In this document: piece by piece, positions 1 through 9,615 of the stretch | How positions within the stretch are numbered: the first letter of the stretch is position 1 | Layout of the letters: every line of letters starts with the position of its first letter | Assembly: GCA_003228405.1 (NCBI GenBank) | Contig: QIDK01000136.1 | Coordinates: 1 to 44,182 of the forward strand | DNA: 44,182 nucleotides | Direction: 5' to 3' | Source of the DNA: Gammaproteobacteria bacterium | Lineage (GTDB): Bacteria > Pseudomonadota > Gammaproteobacteria > SZUA-229 | Program-made: the position numbers and the translations under genes | The notes under the pieces: model-generated | What the model was told of the DNA's origin: nothing | The model's input: the letters and a program-made list of their open reading frames with translations, nothing else | The model's database searches: none

Positions 1-1
1 C

Positions 2-1687
2 CTCACCGTTGCTCTGGTACTCATTCCACAATCTATGGCCTATGCGACTCTGGCGGGCTTACCCGAAGTTTATGGTTTATATATCGCCTTTGTACCCGTA
101 TTTATTGCTGCTCTGTGGGGCTCATCTCGCCAGCTGGGCACAGGCCCGGTTGCGGTGGTTTCTACCTTGACCGCCACCACATTAACGCCAGTGGTTATTA
201 GTCTGCTGGATCCGGGGCATTCCCATGAACAGTTTATGGCGCTGTTTATTCCCACCGCCATGTTTCTAACCTTGCTGGTTGGACTGTTTCAATTTTCACT
301 GGGCCTGTTTCGACTCGGTGCGATTGTTAATTTTTTATCTCACCCGGTCATAGTCGGCTTTACCAATGCCGCCGCCCTGTTTATCGGCCTGACTCAGGTT
401 TCTAAAATTTTTGGCATTGATATGCCCGGAAGTGTCAGTGACCATTTTCTTAGTGTGCGTATCTGGGGCGTCATCAAGAATATGGATGAAACCCATCTGA
501 TCACCTTAATAATGGGCATTTCCTCATTTGCTATTTTAATCGGCATGAATCGCTTTCTACCCAGATACCCCGGTGTGCTGGTTGCGGTGGTTATCACCGT
601 AATTGCCAGCTATTTACTGGGTTTCGAAGAAATGGGTGGCAATGTCGTTGGCTCTATTCCCGAAGGTTTGCCCGGCTTTGCAATGCCCGCCTTTAGTTAT
701 GAAGCACTCTCCAGCCTGCTGGTGGGTGCGGTGGTCATTTCTCTGGTCGGGTTTATGGAAGCCATCTCCATTGCCAAAGCCATGGCCGCTAAAACAAAGG
801 ATCGAGTTGACCCAAATCAGGAACTTATTGGTCAGGGCCTGGGAAATATTGTGGGCAGTTTTTTTCAGTCCTACCCTTCATCCGGCTCTTTTTCACGCTC
901 TGCGGTCAATTTAAATGCCGGGGCTAAAACCGGCTTTTCATCCGTTGTTACCGCCATTATTGTGGTTATCACATTATTATTTCTTACCCCGTTATTATAT
1001 CACCTGCCTAAAGCGACCCTGGCCGCGGTGGTTATTATGGCCGTATTTGGCCTGATTAATGTCAAAGCTGTAAAGCATATCTGGCGCACTAACAAGCATG
1101 ATGGTGCAGCGGCTATCATTACCTTCATTGCTACCATTGTCTCTGCACCACAACTGGATCATGGCATTATGATCGGTGCGGTGATGGCCATTGTTTTATA
1201 TTTATATCGCACCATGCGCCCACGGGTTGCACTGCTAGGCCGATATAAAGATGGCACCCTGCGTGATCTTGAAGTGCATAAGAACCTGCCCATTGATAAT
1301 AATATTATTGCAGTGCGCTTCGATGGCTCCCTGTATTTTGCTAATGTTTCCTACTTTGAAGATGCCATGCTAAAAGCAGTCGCCGAACACCCCGAGGCAA
1401 AATACCTGCTGGTCGTGGGGGATGCTATTAACCAGATCGATGCTTCTGGCGAGGAAGTACTGCACCATTTAGTGGAACGTCTGGCAGAGAACAATGTGAC
1501 CGTGATATTTAGTGGTTTAAAACGCCAGGTACTCCAGGTATTTCGAGCAACCGGTTTAAATAATATTATTGGCGAACAGCATATTTTCCCCGATGAAGAT
1601 ATGGCAATTGATGCTATTTATGAATTATTAGGCCACGGTGCAGCAGGAAGATATTGCCCGCTGAAGAAACCTGCGAAATTGATATAA
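2..1687 (+). CDS. SulP family anion transporter with C-terminal STAS domain, 5' end cut by window edge
   Basis: ORF stays open to the window edge in frame (LTVALVLIPQSMAYATLAGLPEVYGLY, a SulP N-terminal signature); multi-TM; C-terminal STAS-like region (IIAVRFDGSLYFANVSYFED...). Confidence 0.93.
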   Translation, partial: LTVALVLIPQSMAYATLAGLPEVYGLYIAFVPVFIAALWGSSRQLGTGPVAVVSTLTATTLTPVVISLLDPGHSHEQFMALFIPTAMFLTLLVGLFQFSLGLFRLGAIVNFLSHPVIVGFTNAAALFIGLTQVSKIFGIDMPGSVSDHFLSVRIWGVIKNMDETHLITLIMGISSFAILIGMNRFLPRYPGVLVAVVITVIASYLLGFEEMGGNVVGSIPEGLPGFAMPAFSYEALSSLLVGAVVISLVGFMEAISIAKAMAAKTKDRVDPNQELIGQGLGNIVGSFFQSYPSSGSFSRSAVNLNAGAKTGFSSVVTAIIVVITLLFLTPLLYHLPKATLAAVVIMAVFGLINVKAVKHIWRTNKHDGAAAIITFIATIVSAPQLDHGIMIGAVMAIVLYLYRTMRPRVALLGRYKDGTLRDLEVHKNLPIDNNIIAVRFDGSLYFANVSYFEDAMLKAVAEHPEAKYLLVVGDAINQIDASGEEVLHHLVERLAENNVTVIFSGLKRQVLQVFRATGLNNIIGEQHIFPDEDMAIDAIYELLGHGAAGRYCPLKKPAKLI

Positions 1688-1795
1688 ATGAAATTTGCCT
1701 GTAGTGATCCACCTTATAATTTTTTTATATTTATTACACAGTAAATTAATACAAACATAAACAAGTAAATATCCACTAACTAAAAATGAGGTTTT

Positions 1796-1990
1796 GATTT
1801 AGCCCTGTAAAGGCGCATAAAAGCCAACCAACACGTTGTCATTCCCGCGTGCTTCTAGCGGGAATCCAGTGACTTCGAGCAACGTAAAGACGCTGGATCC
1901 CCGACACGGGCATTCGGGGATGACACACATTTTAAGACTATAGTATAAAACCTGTTCCACGCCCTGAGGATGTGGTTTTTTTAATAAATT
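1796..1990. repeat. Dispersed ~190 bp hairpin repeat, copy 1
   Basis: Contains GTCATTCCCGCG..GCGGGAATCCAG...CTGGATCCCCG..CGGGGATGAC; aligns along its length with 28315-28510. Confidence 0.85.
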
Positions 1991-2012
1991 AGATTCACTT
2001 TATAATTCCAAT

Positions 2013-3680
2013 ATGAAATACATTAACGGTTTGCACTTTAATAATATTCGCGGCGATATTTATGGCGGCCTCACCGCTGCAGTTGTTGCACTTCCTCTGG
2101 CCATGGCAATGGGTGTCGCTTCAGGCGCTGACCCAATCGCGGGTATGTATGGGGCGATCTTTGTCGGTTTATTTGCCGCACTGTTTGGTGGCACCCCCGC
2201 TCAGATATCAGGGCCCACCGGCCCGATGACCGTGGTAATGGCAGCCATATTTATCCAGTACACGGCAATGTATCCTGATGATCCTGCACAGGGAGCTGCA
2301 ATTGCATTTACCGTTGTGATACTCGGTGGTCTGTTCCAGATTGTGTTTGGCCTGCTGAAATTTGGAAAATATATTGAGCTGGTGCCCCATCCCGTAGTAT
2401 CTGGCTTTATGACCGGCATTGGCGTCATTATAATTCTATTGCAATTCGGGCCATTGCTTGGGCATGCCGCTGACTCAAATCCGCTACAGGCGGCACAGTC
2501 CATACCTACATATATGAGTCAGATTGATAACCATTCATTAATACTCGGCATTATTGCACTTGCAATTGTTTACGGAGTGCCACTATTTATACCTAAGCTG
2601 GGCAAACTAATCCCCTCACCCCTGCTTGCGTTAGTGCTTGGCACACTCTGCTATGTACTTTTTTTTACTGCGGGCAGCACACCCATTATTGGCGATATAC
2701 CCACCGGCTTGCCAGAGTTGCGCTTACCCGTAATTGAACCCGCGTTGTTTTTAGACATGATTGCATCGGGTATGACACTGGCCGGTCTGGGCGCCATTGA
2801 TTCATTACTCACCTCACTGGTCGCAGATAATATAACCCGCACCCAGCATAAACCCGACCGTGAACTGATTGGCCAGGGCATTGGCAACACCTTTGCCGGT
2901 TTATTTGGCGGCCTGCCTGGCGCGGGTGCCACCATGCGTACCGTAGTAAATGTAAAGGCCGGTGGACGTACGCCGATTTCCGGCGCATTACACAGTCTTA
3001 TTTTATTACTGATTACACTTGGTGCAGGCGGCCTCGCCAGTGATATTCCCAAAGCTGTTCTGGCCGGTATTTTAATTAAGGTCGGCACAGATATTATCGA
3101 CTGGGATTACATAAAACGACTTAAAGATGCACCCAAAGCCGGCGTGTTTATTATGTTCACTGTACTCATTATTACCGTCACCGTAGACCTGCTACTCGCG
3201 TTTGCTGTGGGCATGATTATCGCCAGCTTTCTGTTTATGCAACGCATGACTGAATTGCAGATTAAAAATATGCGCCCCATAACAAGGCCTGGCACAGAGG
3301 TGCCATTAAACGATGAAGAAACAGAAATCATGCAGCAGGCGGATGGTAAAATATTACTCTTTCATCTGAGTGGCCCAATGAGCTTTTCATCTGCCAAGTC
3401 ACTGGTCAGATATCATGCCGGTATAGTAGATTACAGTATTATGCTACTGGACCTGACCGAAGTACCGGTAATTGATTTCACTGTAACCCGTGCACTCGAA
3501 GATATTATTTTAGACACCCTGGATGAGGGTCGAGAAATTTTACTGGTAGGCGCATGCAGTAAAGTACATAACATGCTGAAAAAGCAGAGAGTATTAAAAC
3601 TTTTTGACAATAAAAACATCTATAAGAAACGTATAGATGCATTAAAGCATGCACAAAATTCACTAAACTCCGCTCAATAA
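2013..3680 (+). CDS. SulP family anion transporter (second copy) with STAS domain
   Basis: 555 aa; SulP N-terminus (GDIYGGLTAAVVALPLAMAMGVASGADPIAGMYGAI) and C-terminal STAS-like domain. Confidence 0.92.
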   Translation: MKYINGLHFNNIRGDIYGGLTAAVVALPLAMAMGVASGADPIAGMYGAIFVGLFAALFGGTPAQISGPTGPMTVVMAAIFIQYTAMYPDDPAQGAAIAFTVVILGGLFQIVFGLLKFGKYIELVPHPVVSGFMTGIGVIIILLQFGPLLGHAADSNPLQAAQSIPTYMSQIDNHSLILGIIALAIVYGVPLFIPKLGKLIPSPLLALVLGTLCYVLFFTAGSTPIIGDIPTGLPELRLPVIEPALFLDMIASGMTLAGLGAIDSLLTSLVADNITRTQHKPDRELIGQGIGNTFAGLFGGLPGAGATMRTVVNVKAGGRTPISGALHSLILLLITLGAGGLASDIPKAVLAGILIKVGTDIIDWDYIKRLKDAPKAGVFIMFTVLIITVTVDLLLAFAVGMIIASFLFMQRMTELQIKNMRPITRPGTEVPLNDEETEIMQQADGKILLFHLSGPMSFSSAKSLVRYHAGIVDYSIMLLDLTEVPVIDFTVTRALEDIILDTLDEGREILLVGACSKVHNMLKKQRVLKLFDNKNIYKKRIDALKHAQNSLNSAQ

Positions 3681-3729
3681 TATGCTGGTATAATCTTTAC
3701 AGAGTAAATAACACCCGAACCATAGCCTG

Positions 3730-4686
3730 CTAGGAAGGTAAAAATTCTATAGGATAGGTTACCGTAATCTGCTCTACCTTCTTCGCACCAAACTTAAATT
3801 GCTTAATGCGGCTCAACAGTCGCCTTTCAAGATTAGGATCACCCAGCTCACTGGAAACAATTTTAACCCTGATAACATTGCCGCCTGGTGCAATGGTTAT
3901 CGCCAGTACAATCTTTCCTTTGATGCCGGGGTTCTTACGACGAGCTCGATTATATATTGAATATAATTTGCTCTTATTCTGATCAAATACTATTGTAATA
4001 TCTTCTTCTGCTCTCACACCACCACTTCGAGATTTGCTCCTGCGTTTTGCATCACGGCTATTACCTGCTGCATCTGATGATAATAGAGACTGTCTGACCA
4101 GCGTTATTTCACGTTGTGATAACTGCGTTTTACCAACAAGGCTTGCGTACTCGTCAGAGTTTACACCACCACTACCTTTGCTGGCACCAGCAGTTAACAG
4201 GTCTCTGTTATGTCCGGCTGCTCTGGTTGCGGAAGCTGAACTCGCTTTAACTTTTCCGCCCACCATAGCACTAACATCCGATGTATCCATTAAATCGGCA
4301 AGCTCATTACCCAATGCAAGCAGGCCTGAATCTGCTGCTTTTTGACGGGCTTTCTTTTGCGTTTTGGTTAATGGTTTCTGTTTATCTTTTTTCCTGGATA
4401 TTTTTTTTACTTTAGGTTTAGGTTTGGCTATGGGCTTGGGCTTTGGTTTAGGCTTAACGACTTTAGGCTTCGGTTTTTCTTTTTTCTCAAGTATAAAGTT
4501 TGCAATACGCTCAGGCACAACTGCTCGTGCTTCTCGATCAGGTTCAGGTACGTCAATAGATGACATCACAATTGCAAACAATAAAGAGACAGCAACAGTA
4601 ATGGCGGTGATGAGTTTGAATTTCGAATCACCTTTGCCTTCCGGGTGCCAGCCTAGTGCCAGCTGATCATAATAAGCCGTAGACAC
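3730..4686 (-). CDS. TonB/AgmX-PglI-like energy transducer: one TM, Lys/Pro-rich spacer, TonB-like C-terminus
   Basis: Single N-terminal TM, KPKPKPKPIAKPKPKVKK spacer, C-terminal GKIVLAITIAPGGNVIRVKIVSSELGDPNLERRLLSRIKQFKF. Confidence 0.8.
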   Translation of the reverse strand: MSTAYYDQLALGWHPEGKGDSKFKLITAITVAVSLLFAIVMSSIDVPEPDREARAVVPERIANFILEKKEKPKPKVVKPKPKPKPIAKPKPKVKKISRKKDKQKPLTKTQKKARQKAADSGLLALGNELADLMDTSDVSAMVGGKVKASSASATRAAGHNRDLLTAGASKGSGGVNSDEYASLVGKTQLSQREITLVRQSLLSSDAAGNSRDAKRRSKSRSGGVRAEEDITIVFDQNKSKLYSIYNRARRKNPGIKGKIVLAITIAPGGNVIRVKIVSSELGDPNLERRLLSRIKQFKFGAKKVEQITVTYPIEFLPS

Positions 4687-5201
4687 TAGTTATTCTCTCC
4701 AGATGCTGCTTTTTGAATAGCAGCAAAGGCTATTTTAGTGTAATTAGCTTCACGACTGGTGGCTAAAATTTTTCTTAACAATTCATAGGGAATATTTTCA
4801 TCTCCCATAATGGTAACCGCTTTGCCCTTAACCTTACCATCTGGCCCCTTTACCACTCGACTTTTAGATGCCTGAAAAATTAATTCTTTTTCAAGGCCGG
4901 CAATAAGGGGTAAATCCTGCCGCATGACCTCGCTTATAATTGCGACTTCTCTGCCCTGCACCAGGATATTTCTGTGAGTCACAGAAATAATAATTGTCTC
5001 TTTCGGCGCTTTAGTTGCGATAGATGTAGGCAGATGAATATCTTTTTTCTTGGGTAACTGATGAACACTAGATGAACTTACCAGCAGGAAGAAAACCAGT
5101 ATGGTAAATATATCCATTAATGACACAAGATTTAAAGAAGGCTGTTTGCGTCGCGTATGGTGCCGCTCCATTCTCTTTGCACGACGTGATTTATTCATCA
5201 T
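4686..5201 (-). CDS. ExbD/TolR family protein (second of pair)
   Basis: N-terminal TM with LNLVSLMDIFTILVFFLLVSSS, ExbD/TolR signature. Confidence 0.87.
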   Translation of the reverse strand: MMNKSRRAKRMERHHTRRKQPSLNLVSLMDIFTILVFFLLVSSSSVHQLPKKKDIHLPTSIATKAPKETIIISVTHRNILVQGREVAIISEVMRQDLPLIAGLEKELIFQASKSRVVKGPDGKVKGKAVTIMGDENIPYELLRKILATSREANYTKIAFAAIQKAASGENN

Positions 5202-5749
5202 TTTGAAGTCACCTCGGCCTCTGTTGCTGGCGCAGCAGCTGCAGGATGGGTATCTTCTAACAGCTCAGGCGCATCTCCAATTGAGATATTTGGAAATAGC
5301 TCTACTGTTTCAACTTCAGTAATCTGCACTATATCTGCATAGCGAACCCGATCCATAATCATAATCAGGGTTTTGTAATTAACTTTAGGCTCGAGTAATA
5401 AGGTAATATTCTGTTCTTCAGGAAATCGCGATTTAATTTCAACGAGTACATCGGTAAAATATTTCCAGTTTGTATCGTCTTCAGATCGGGGGAAATATTT
5501 AATGCGACCCAGATTAGAGTCTCTAATTTCAAAACTGGTTTTACGCACAACGAGTTCTAGCTGTAGCTTAATTTTTTCTTCCTGTTTCGCAATTGCATTT
5601 TTAGAAGGTAAATTAAGTTCGAGCACAGTAACGCGAGAAAACACCGCCGTAATTAAAAGAAATGGGATTAAAATCACCATTAAATTTAGAAAAGCAGTGA
5701 TATTAAGTTCAACATCTTTGCTTATGTGTTTGCGCCTGACCAGTTTCAT
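5198..5749 (-). CDS. ExbD/TolR family protein (first of pair)
   Basis: KDVELNITAFLNLMVILIPFLLITAVF, ExbD-like TM segment; 4 bp overlap with the next ExbD. Confidence 0.83.
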   Translation of the reverse strand: MKLVRRKHISKDVELNITAFLNLMVILIPFLLITAVFSRVTVLELNLPSKNAIAKQEEKIKLQLELVVRKTSFEIRDSNLGRIKYFPRSEDDTNWKYFTDVLVEIKSRFPEEQNITLLLEPKVNYKTLIMIMDRVRYADIVQITEVETVELFPNISIGDAPELLEDTHPAAAAPATEAEVTSK

Positions 5750-5809
5750 TCCGTATCTCTTATTCTTTACTCTTACATGCTATAAATTAAGTCTGGAAAA
5801 TTTGTAAGA

Positions 5810-6427
5810 TTAGCTTTTAGTAATCAGATTTAAACACTTAACCGCCGCCATCTCGATATTATCTACCAGGCGTGCTGTTTTAGTGACGAGATAGGAATGT
5901 ATTAAAATAAGAGGTATTGCAGCAACCAGACCGAATGCAGTGGTATTCATGGCCACAGATATACTTGCAGATAGCAGGTCAGCTTTTTCAGCCGGATCAG
6001 CAGAGGCAACCGCTGTAAAGGCATCAATCAGACCAATAATAGTACCTAACAGCCCAAGTAAAGTTGCAATATTGGCATAGGTCGCCAGATAGTGAGTTCT
6101 CTCCTCAAGTTCTGGCATAACCTCCATCATGCCTTCTTCCATTGCAGATTCGATACTCTCACGAGGTGAATTTGAATGTTTACGGGCAAAACCGTAATTT
6201 AGCATGGTGGCTAATGGCGTTTTAACCGTTTCTGTTAATTTCATGGCACGGGAATAATCTTCCGCTTTTAGCATAGGCACCAGCTGCTCCCATACCTTTT
6301 TTGTTCTGCCCTGTGTTTTGGTGATATAAAGAAATCGCTCAATCGCGATGGCAAGGCCAACCGCCAGTACCAGCAGGATGATATACATAAACACACCACC
6401 ATCTTGAAAAAAACCAACAAAACCCAT
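5810..6427 (-). CDS. MotA/TolQ/ExbB proton channel family protein
   Basis: 205 aa; ANIATLLGLLGTIIGLIDAFTAVASADPAEKADLLSASISVAMNTTAFGLVAAIPLILIHSYL. Confidence 0.93.
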   Translation of the reverse strand: MGFVGFFQDGGVFMYIILLVLAVGLAIAIERFLYITKTQGRTKKVWEQLVPMLKAEDYSRAMKLTETVKTPLATMLNYGFARKHSNSPRESIESAMEEGMMEVMPELEERTHYLATYANIATLLGLLGTIIGLIDAFTAVASADPAEKADLLSASISVAMNTTAFGLVAAIPLILIHSYLVTKTARLVDNIEMAAVKCLNLITKS

Positions 6428-6527
6428 GAGAATCCCCTATGAAATCAAATTTTCGTAATTCTATAGACTTTTATAGAATCAGCAAACTATTAATTAACGA
6501 TTGCCCGCAATTACTGCAAATTTTGCA

Positions 6528-6560
6528 CCACAGACAAAGCAGGCTATTGAATGTCTGTGG
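6528..6560. other. Perfect 9-bp inverted repeat CCACAGACA-N15-TGTCTGTGG
   Basis: Arms 6528-6536 and 6552-6560, in the gap between the 85 aa ORF and exbB. Confidence 0.7.
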
Positions 6561-6625
6561 GTAATGATAGCCGAAAGATCTTAATCACCGCGAAGTATCA
6601 TGCATATTACAGTAATAAATATCTT

Positions 6626-6883
6626 TTATTTCTCATCTACATCCGTATTTTTAAAAAATGCGATGGTTTTCATAAAAACAGATGATTCTTCTGTATCGAC
6701 AGCTGTTTTTTCCTCAGTCTCTTCACCTGCCGCCTCAGATTTGCTACCATTGAACTCTTCATCGATTTTATCAATTATAATTTTTCGTTGCGATCGATAC
6801 TCATCAAAGCGGATGTGATTCTGATAATAATCTTTTGACAGGTCTCTCAGTTTTGCAGAGTAGCTTATATCACTCATTATCAT
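6626..6883 (-). CDS. Small hypothetical protein (85 aa), acidic, coupled to the kinase gene
   Basis: Overlaps the kinase stop; contains KDYYQNHIRFDEYRSQRKIIIDKID. Confidence 0.65.
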   Translation of the reverse strand: MIMSDISYSAKLRDLSKDYYQNHIRFDEYRSQRKIIIDKIDEEFNGSKSEAAGEETEEKTAVDTEESSVFMKTIAFFKNTDVDEK

Positions 6884-9609
6884 TACCTCAGTTCCCTCAA
6901 CACTCTAAAACCGGTTGCATAATCAGCTAAACCATTATGGCTGTTTGTGGTTGTTATATCACAATCATCCATAGTTTGCTTAAATGAACCGCCTACAGCA
7001 ACCAGCTTACGACCTTTGCCATAAACCCATTCCTGCACATTACCTACGTAGTTGACAAGTCCCCAGCCATTTTGCTTGCCAATATTGACATGTACCAGTT
7101 TGCCGCCTTTCTGAATACCGCGGGTGCTTAATTGACAGTTTCTATTTGCATCCAGTTTTTTACGCCTGGATTTGGCCGCATACAGCCATTCATTTTTAGT
7201 CGGTAAACGGTATTTCTGCCCTGATTGTCTACTTAACCATTTCAGATATGATTTAACGACTTTAAAGGTCAGTTCGGATGCAGGCAACTGAGTATTGCGC
7301 CCACTCATTAATTTACAACTTGATGATTTTTTACAGAACTTGTTTAACTCATTAATAGATACTTCATATTTGCCAATGGCGAAGGTTTTTATTTTATTAT
7401 TTCCCGGCACTACCACGAGAACGGGGCCACTTCCTGCTTCCTTTATTTTATCTTTACATACTGCCCGCTTGCCACGCGCCCCAAGCCCCGCAAGTGATTT
7501 ATCACAGGGATCTCGAGACTTAATCTGTATCGCCGCAAGTACTTTATTCGATTTAAATATACGCAGGCTGTGCTTTTTAGCTTCACGCGCGCGTTCAGGA
7601 AAGGCTTTTCCTGTTTGTGTAATGCAACTGGCTAATGAATTAACAAGTTTCTTTTTTAAAGCTTTATATCGGCCAGGATCAAGATCTCTTAATTTATCAA
7701 TAGCGGTTTCAAAATTGCGCATATTAAGACGCCCCTGACACTTCAGTTGATTATTTGCATTACTCAATGCAACATCAAATAACGAAATCTCTTTTTGCTT
7801 TGCAGTTAATTTCTTATTATTGGTCTGCATCCTTTTTTGTCTGGCCAGCATATTAGCCTGATCCTTTTTAGCCTGCTGTGCCTGTTTATCCTTGTTTCTC
7901 TGAATAGCGAATGCTATATCCTTTATTTTAAGATCCAGTGCGTCATGATCATCTGTATATCGCCTGGCATTTTCAATTAAATGTTTCGCCTTCGTGTATT
8001 TATAACTGCTTGTCGCAACGGATATTTCTTTTAAGTACAATTTATAAATAAATGCTTTCTGATCATCTACCCAGGGGTCTTCGCCCTTTGTTAAGACCAG
8101 CAGGTCTGAAACGTCTTTCCAGGTTGAATCTTGCCAGGGGTCAGTAAAAGTCGGCTTTTCTAATAGTGATTTCAAATCTTCTTTATAAAAATCAATGCGT
8201 ATTTTTAACTCCAGCTCAGTGCGTATATCAAATTCAGAATAAGGGTCTATTGGCCTTTCCTGAATAAACAAAAAATACCCTGTGATAACAACAGATAGTA
8301 ATAAAGCAAACACGGTGGCTAGTCGATTTGTTGTTTTAAGACTGGGCGATATAGCTTCAATAAACTTTTCAACACTTTCAATTCTATCTTCACGCCTGAA
8401 AGAAATTGCTTTTTCAATTGCTTTCCATTGATACTTTTTTATATTAGAAATTCGTTTTGGTTTTAGTTTTTGTCTTTCCGCCTCATCAGCTGGAACCTTG
8501 TTATAAGGGTGAGAACCTGTAAATAATTCATAAGCTACACAACCAAGCGCATAAATATCATCACGTATATCAGGTTCTTCTCCTTCCAGCATTTCAAGGC
8601 TGGCATAGGCTGGGGTTAACGCGCCTAAATTACCCGCATCGAATACGGTTTTATCCTCTGGATTATCTTCCATGTGCTCAACCTGTGACACCGCACGTGC
8701 GATACCAAAATCAAATACTTTAGCCAGCCCTCTTTGGGTTACAAATACATTGCCCGGTTTAAAATCAGAATGAATGATTTTTTCTGCATGTGCATGAGAC
8801 AGGGCAGAAGACATTCCTTTTATTATTTCCCATGCATCGTCAGTGGGTAGCCCGGTTGATTTATATTGCCTGATCAACTGATCTAGAGGATGACCATCCA
8901 TAAATTCCATGGTCATAAAAACCGTATCTCCATCACGGTCGAAATCGAAAACATTCACGATATTAGGATGGGCGATTCGCTGGGATTTTCTTGATTCTCG
9001 CTGTAAAGAAATAAAGGCTTCAGGGTGTGCTTTAAATTCTTCACTTAAAACTTTTATGGCAACATAAGGGTCTCGATCCTGGGCTTCTACCTTAAGCAGA
9101 TCTTTCGCTTTATATACTATACCCATACCACCCGCACCAATGACGCTCTCAAGTACAAAGCGTTCTTTTAAAATGCCATGCTCACCTACTTCTACAGACG
9201 AAGCTAAAAACTGCCCTGTAGATAATGATGGCTCCACCTGGCCTGGCATTTCACTGGTGTTAGCGGCCTGTGGAATTCGGGTTTTATCTTCAGGCGGTGT
9301 TACTACAGGTTTAAACCGGGTAACATCTGGCGCAGGATTTATATTTTTAGCGGGTGCGATTCTGGTTTTGTCTTCTGCTATATTAGTCTGTGCTTCAGGC
9401 ACGGGTATGCGGGTTTTATCCGCTTGCGCCTGAGTGCGGCCCTGAAGCTCTGAAATTTCCTTTCTGGCAGCGGCTAATCGCGTTTTTTCCTCATCGGTAT
9501 TCTGATTATCAGGTCTTTTTGAAGGTGCAATACGTGTTGGATCTTCAGAGCCTGGTACGTTTGATACGGGGGATTTAATTCTGGTTTTATCTGAGTCTTT
9601 ATCACTCAT
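6883..9609 (-). CDS. T6SS-associated Ser/Thr protein kinase (PpkA-like) with TM and C-terminal FGE-sulfatase-like domain
   Basis: Kinase motifs GAGGMGIVYKAKD, HSDFKPGNVF, DFGIARA; TM LATVFALLLSVVITGYFLF; C-terminus IGKYEVSINELNKFC...YRLPTKNEWLYAAKS...GNVQEWV...GGSF...GFRVLRE. Confidence 0.93.
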   Translation of the reverse strand: MSDKDSDKTRIKSPVSNVPGSEDPTRIAPSKRPDNQNTDEEKTRLAAARKEISELQGRTQAQADKTRIPVPEAQTNIAEDKTRIAPAKNINPAPDVTRFKPVVTPPEDKTRIPQAANTSEMPGQVEPSLSTGQFLASSVEVGEHGILKERFVLESVIGAGGMGIVYKAKDLLKVEAQDRDPYVAIKVLSEEFKAHPEAFISLQRESRKSQRIAHPNIVNVFDFDRDGDTVFMTMEFMDGHPLDQLIRQYKSTGLPTDDAWEIIKGMSSALSHAHAEKIIHSDFKPGNVFVTQRGLAKVFDFGIARAVSQVEHMEDNPEDKTVFDAGNLGALTPAYASLEMLEGEEPDIRDDIYALGCVAYELFTGSHPYNKVPADEAERQKLKPKRISNIKKYQWKAIEKAISFRREDRIESVEKFIEAISPSLKTTNRLATVFALLLSVVITGYFLFIQERPIDPYSEFDIRTELELKIRIDFYKEDLKSLLEKPTFTDPWQDSTWKDVSDLLVLTKGEDPWVDDQKAFIYKLYLKEISVATSSYKYTKAKHLIENARRYTDDHDALDLKIKDIAFAIQRNKDKQAQQAKKDQANMLARQKRMQTNNKKLTAKQKEISLFDVALSNANNQLKCQGRLNMRNFETAIDKLRDLDPGRYKALKKKLVNSLASCITQTGKAFPERAREAKKHSLRIFKSNKVLAAIQIKSRDPCDKSLAGLGARGKRAVCKDKIKEAGSGPVLVVVPGNNKIKTFAIGKYEVSINELNKFCKKSSSCKLMSGRNTQLPASELTFKVVKSYLKWLSRQSGQKYRLPTKNEWLYAAKSRRKKLDANRNCQLSTRGIQKGGKLVHVNIGKQNGWGLVNYVGNVQEWVYGKGRKLVAVGGSFKQTMDDCDITTTNSHNGLADYATGFRVLRELR

Positions 9610-9615
9610 ATTGAA

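Noticed and set aside
603-914. Shadow ORFs inside sulP, tssM, clpV, tssC, alaS and recA
   Set aside because: Overlap strongly supported CDSs in other frames with low-complexity or non-protein-like composition.
2013-3680. Tandem SulP pair as a T6SS-linked system
   Set aside because: Opposite strand, convergent with the minus arm, and ordinary transporter families; nothing ties it to secretion.
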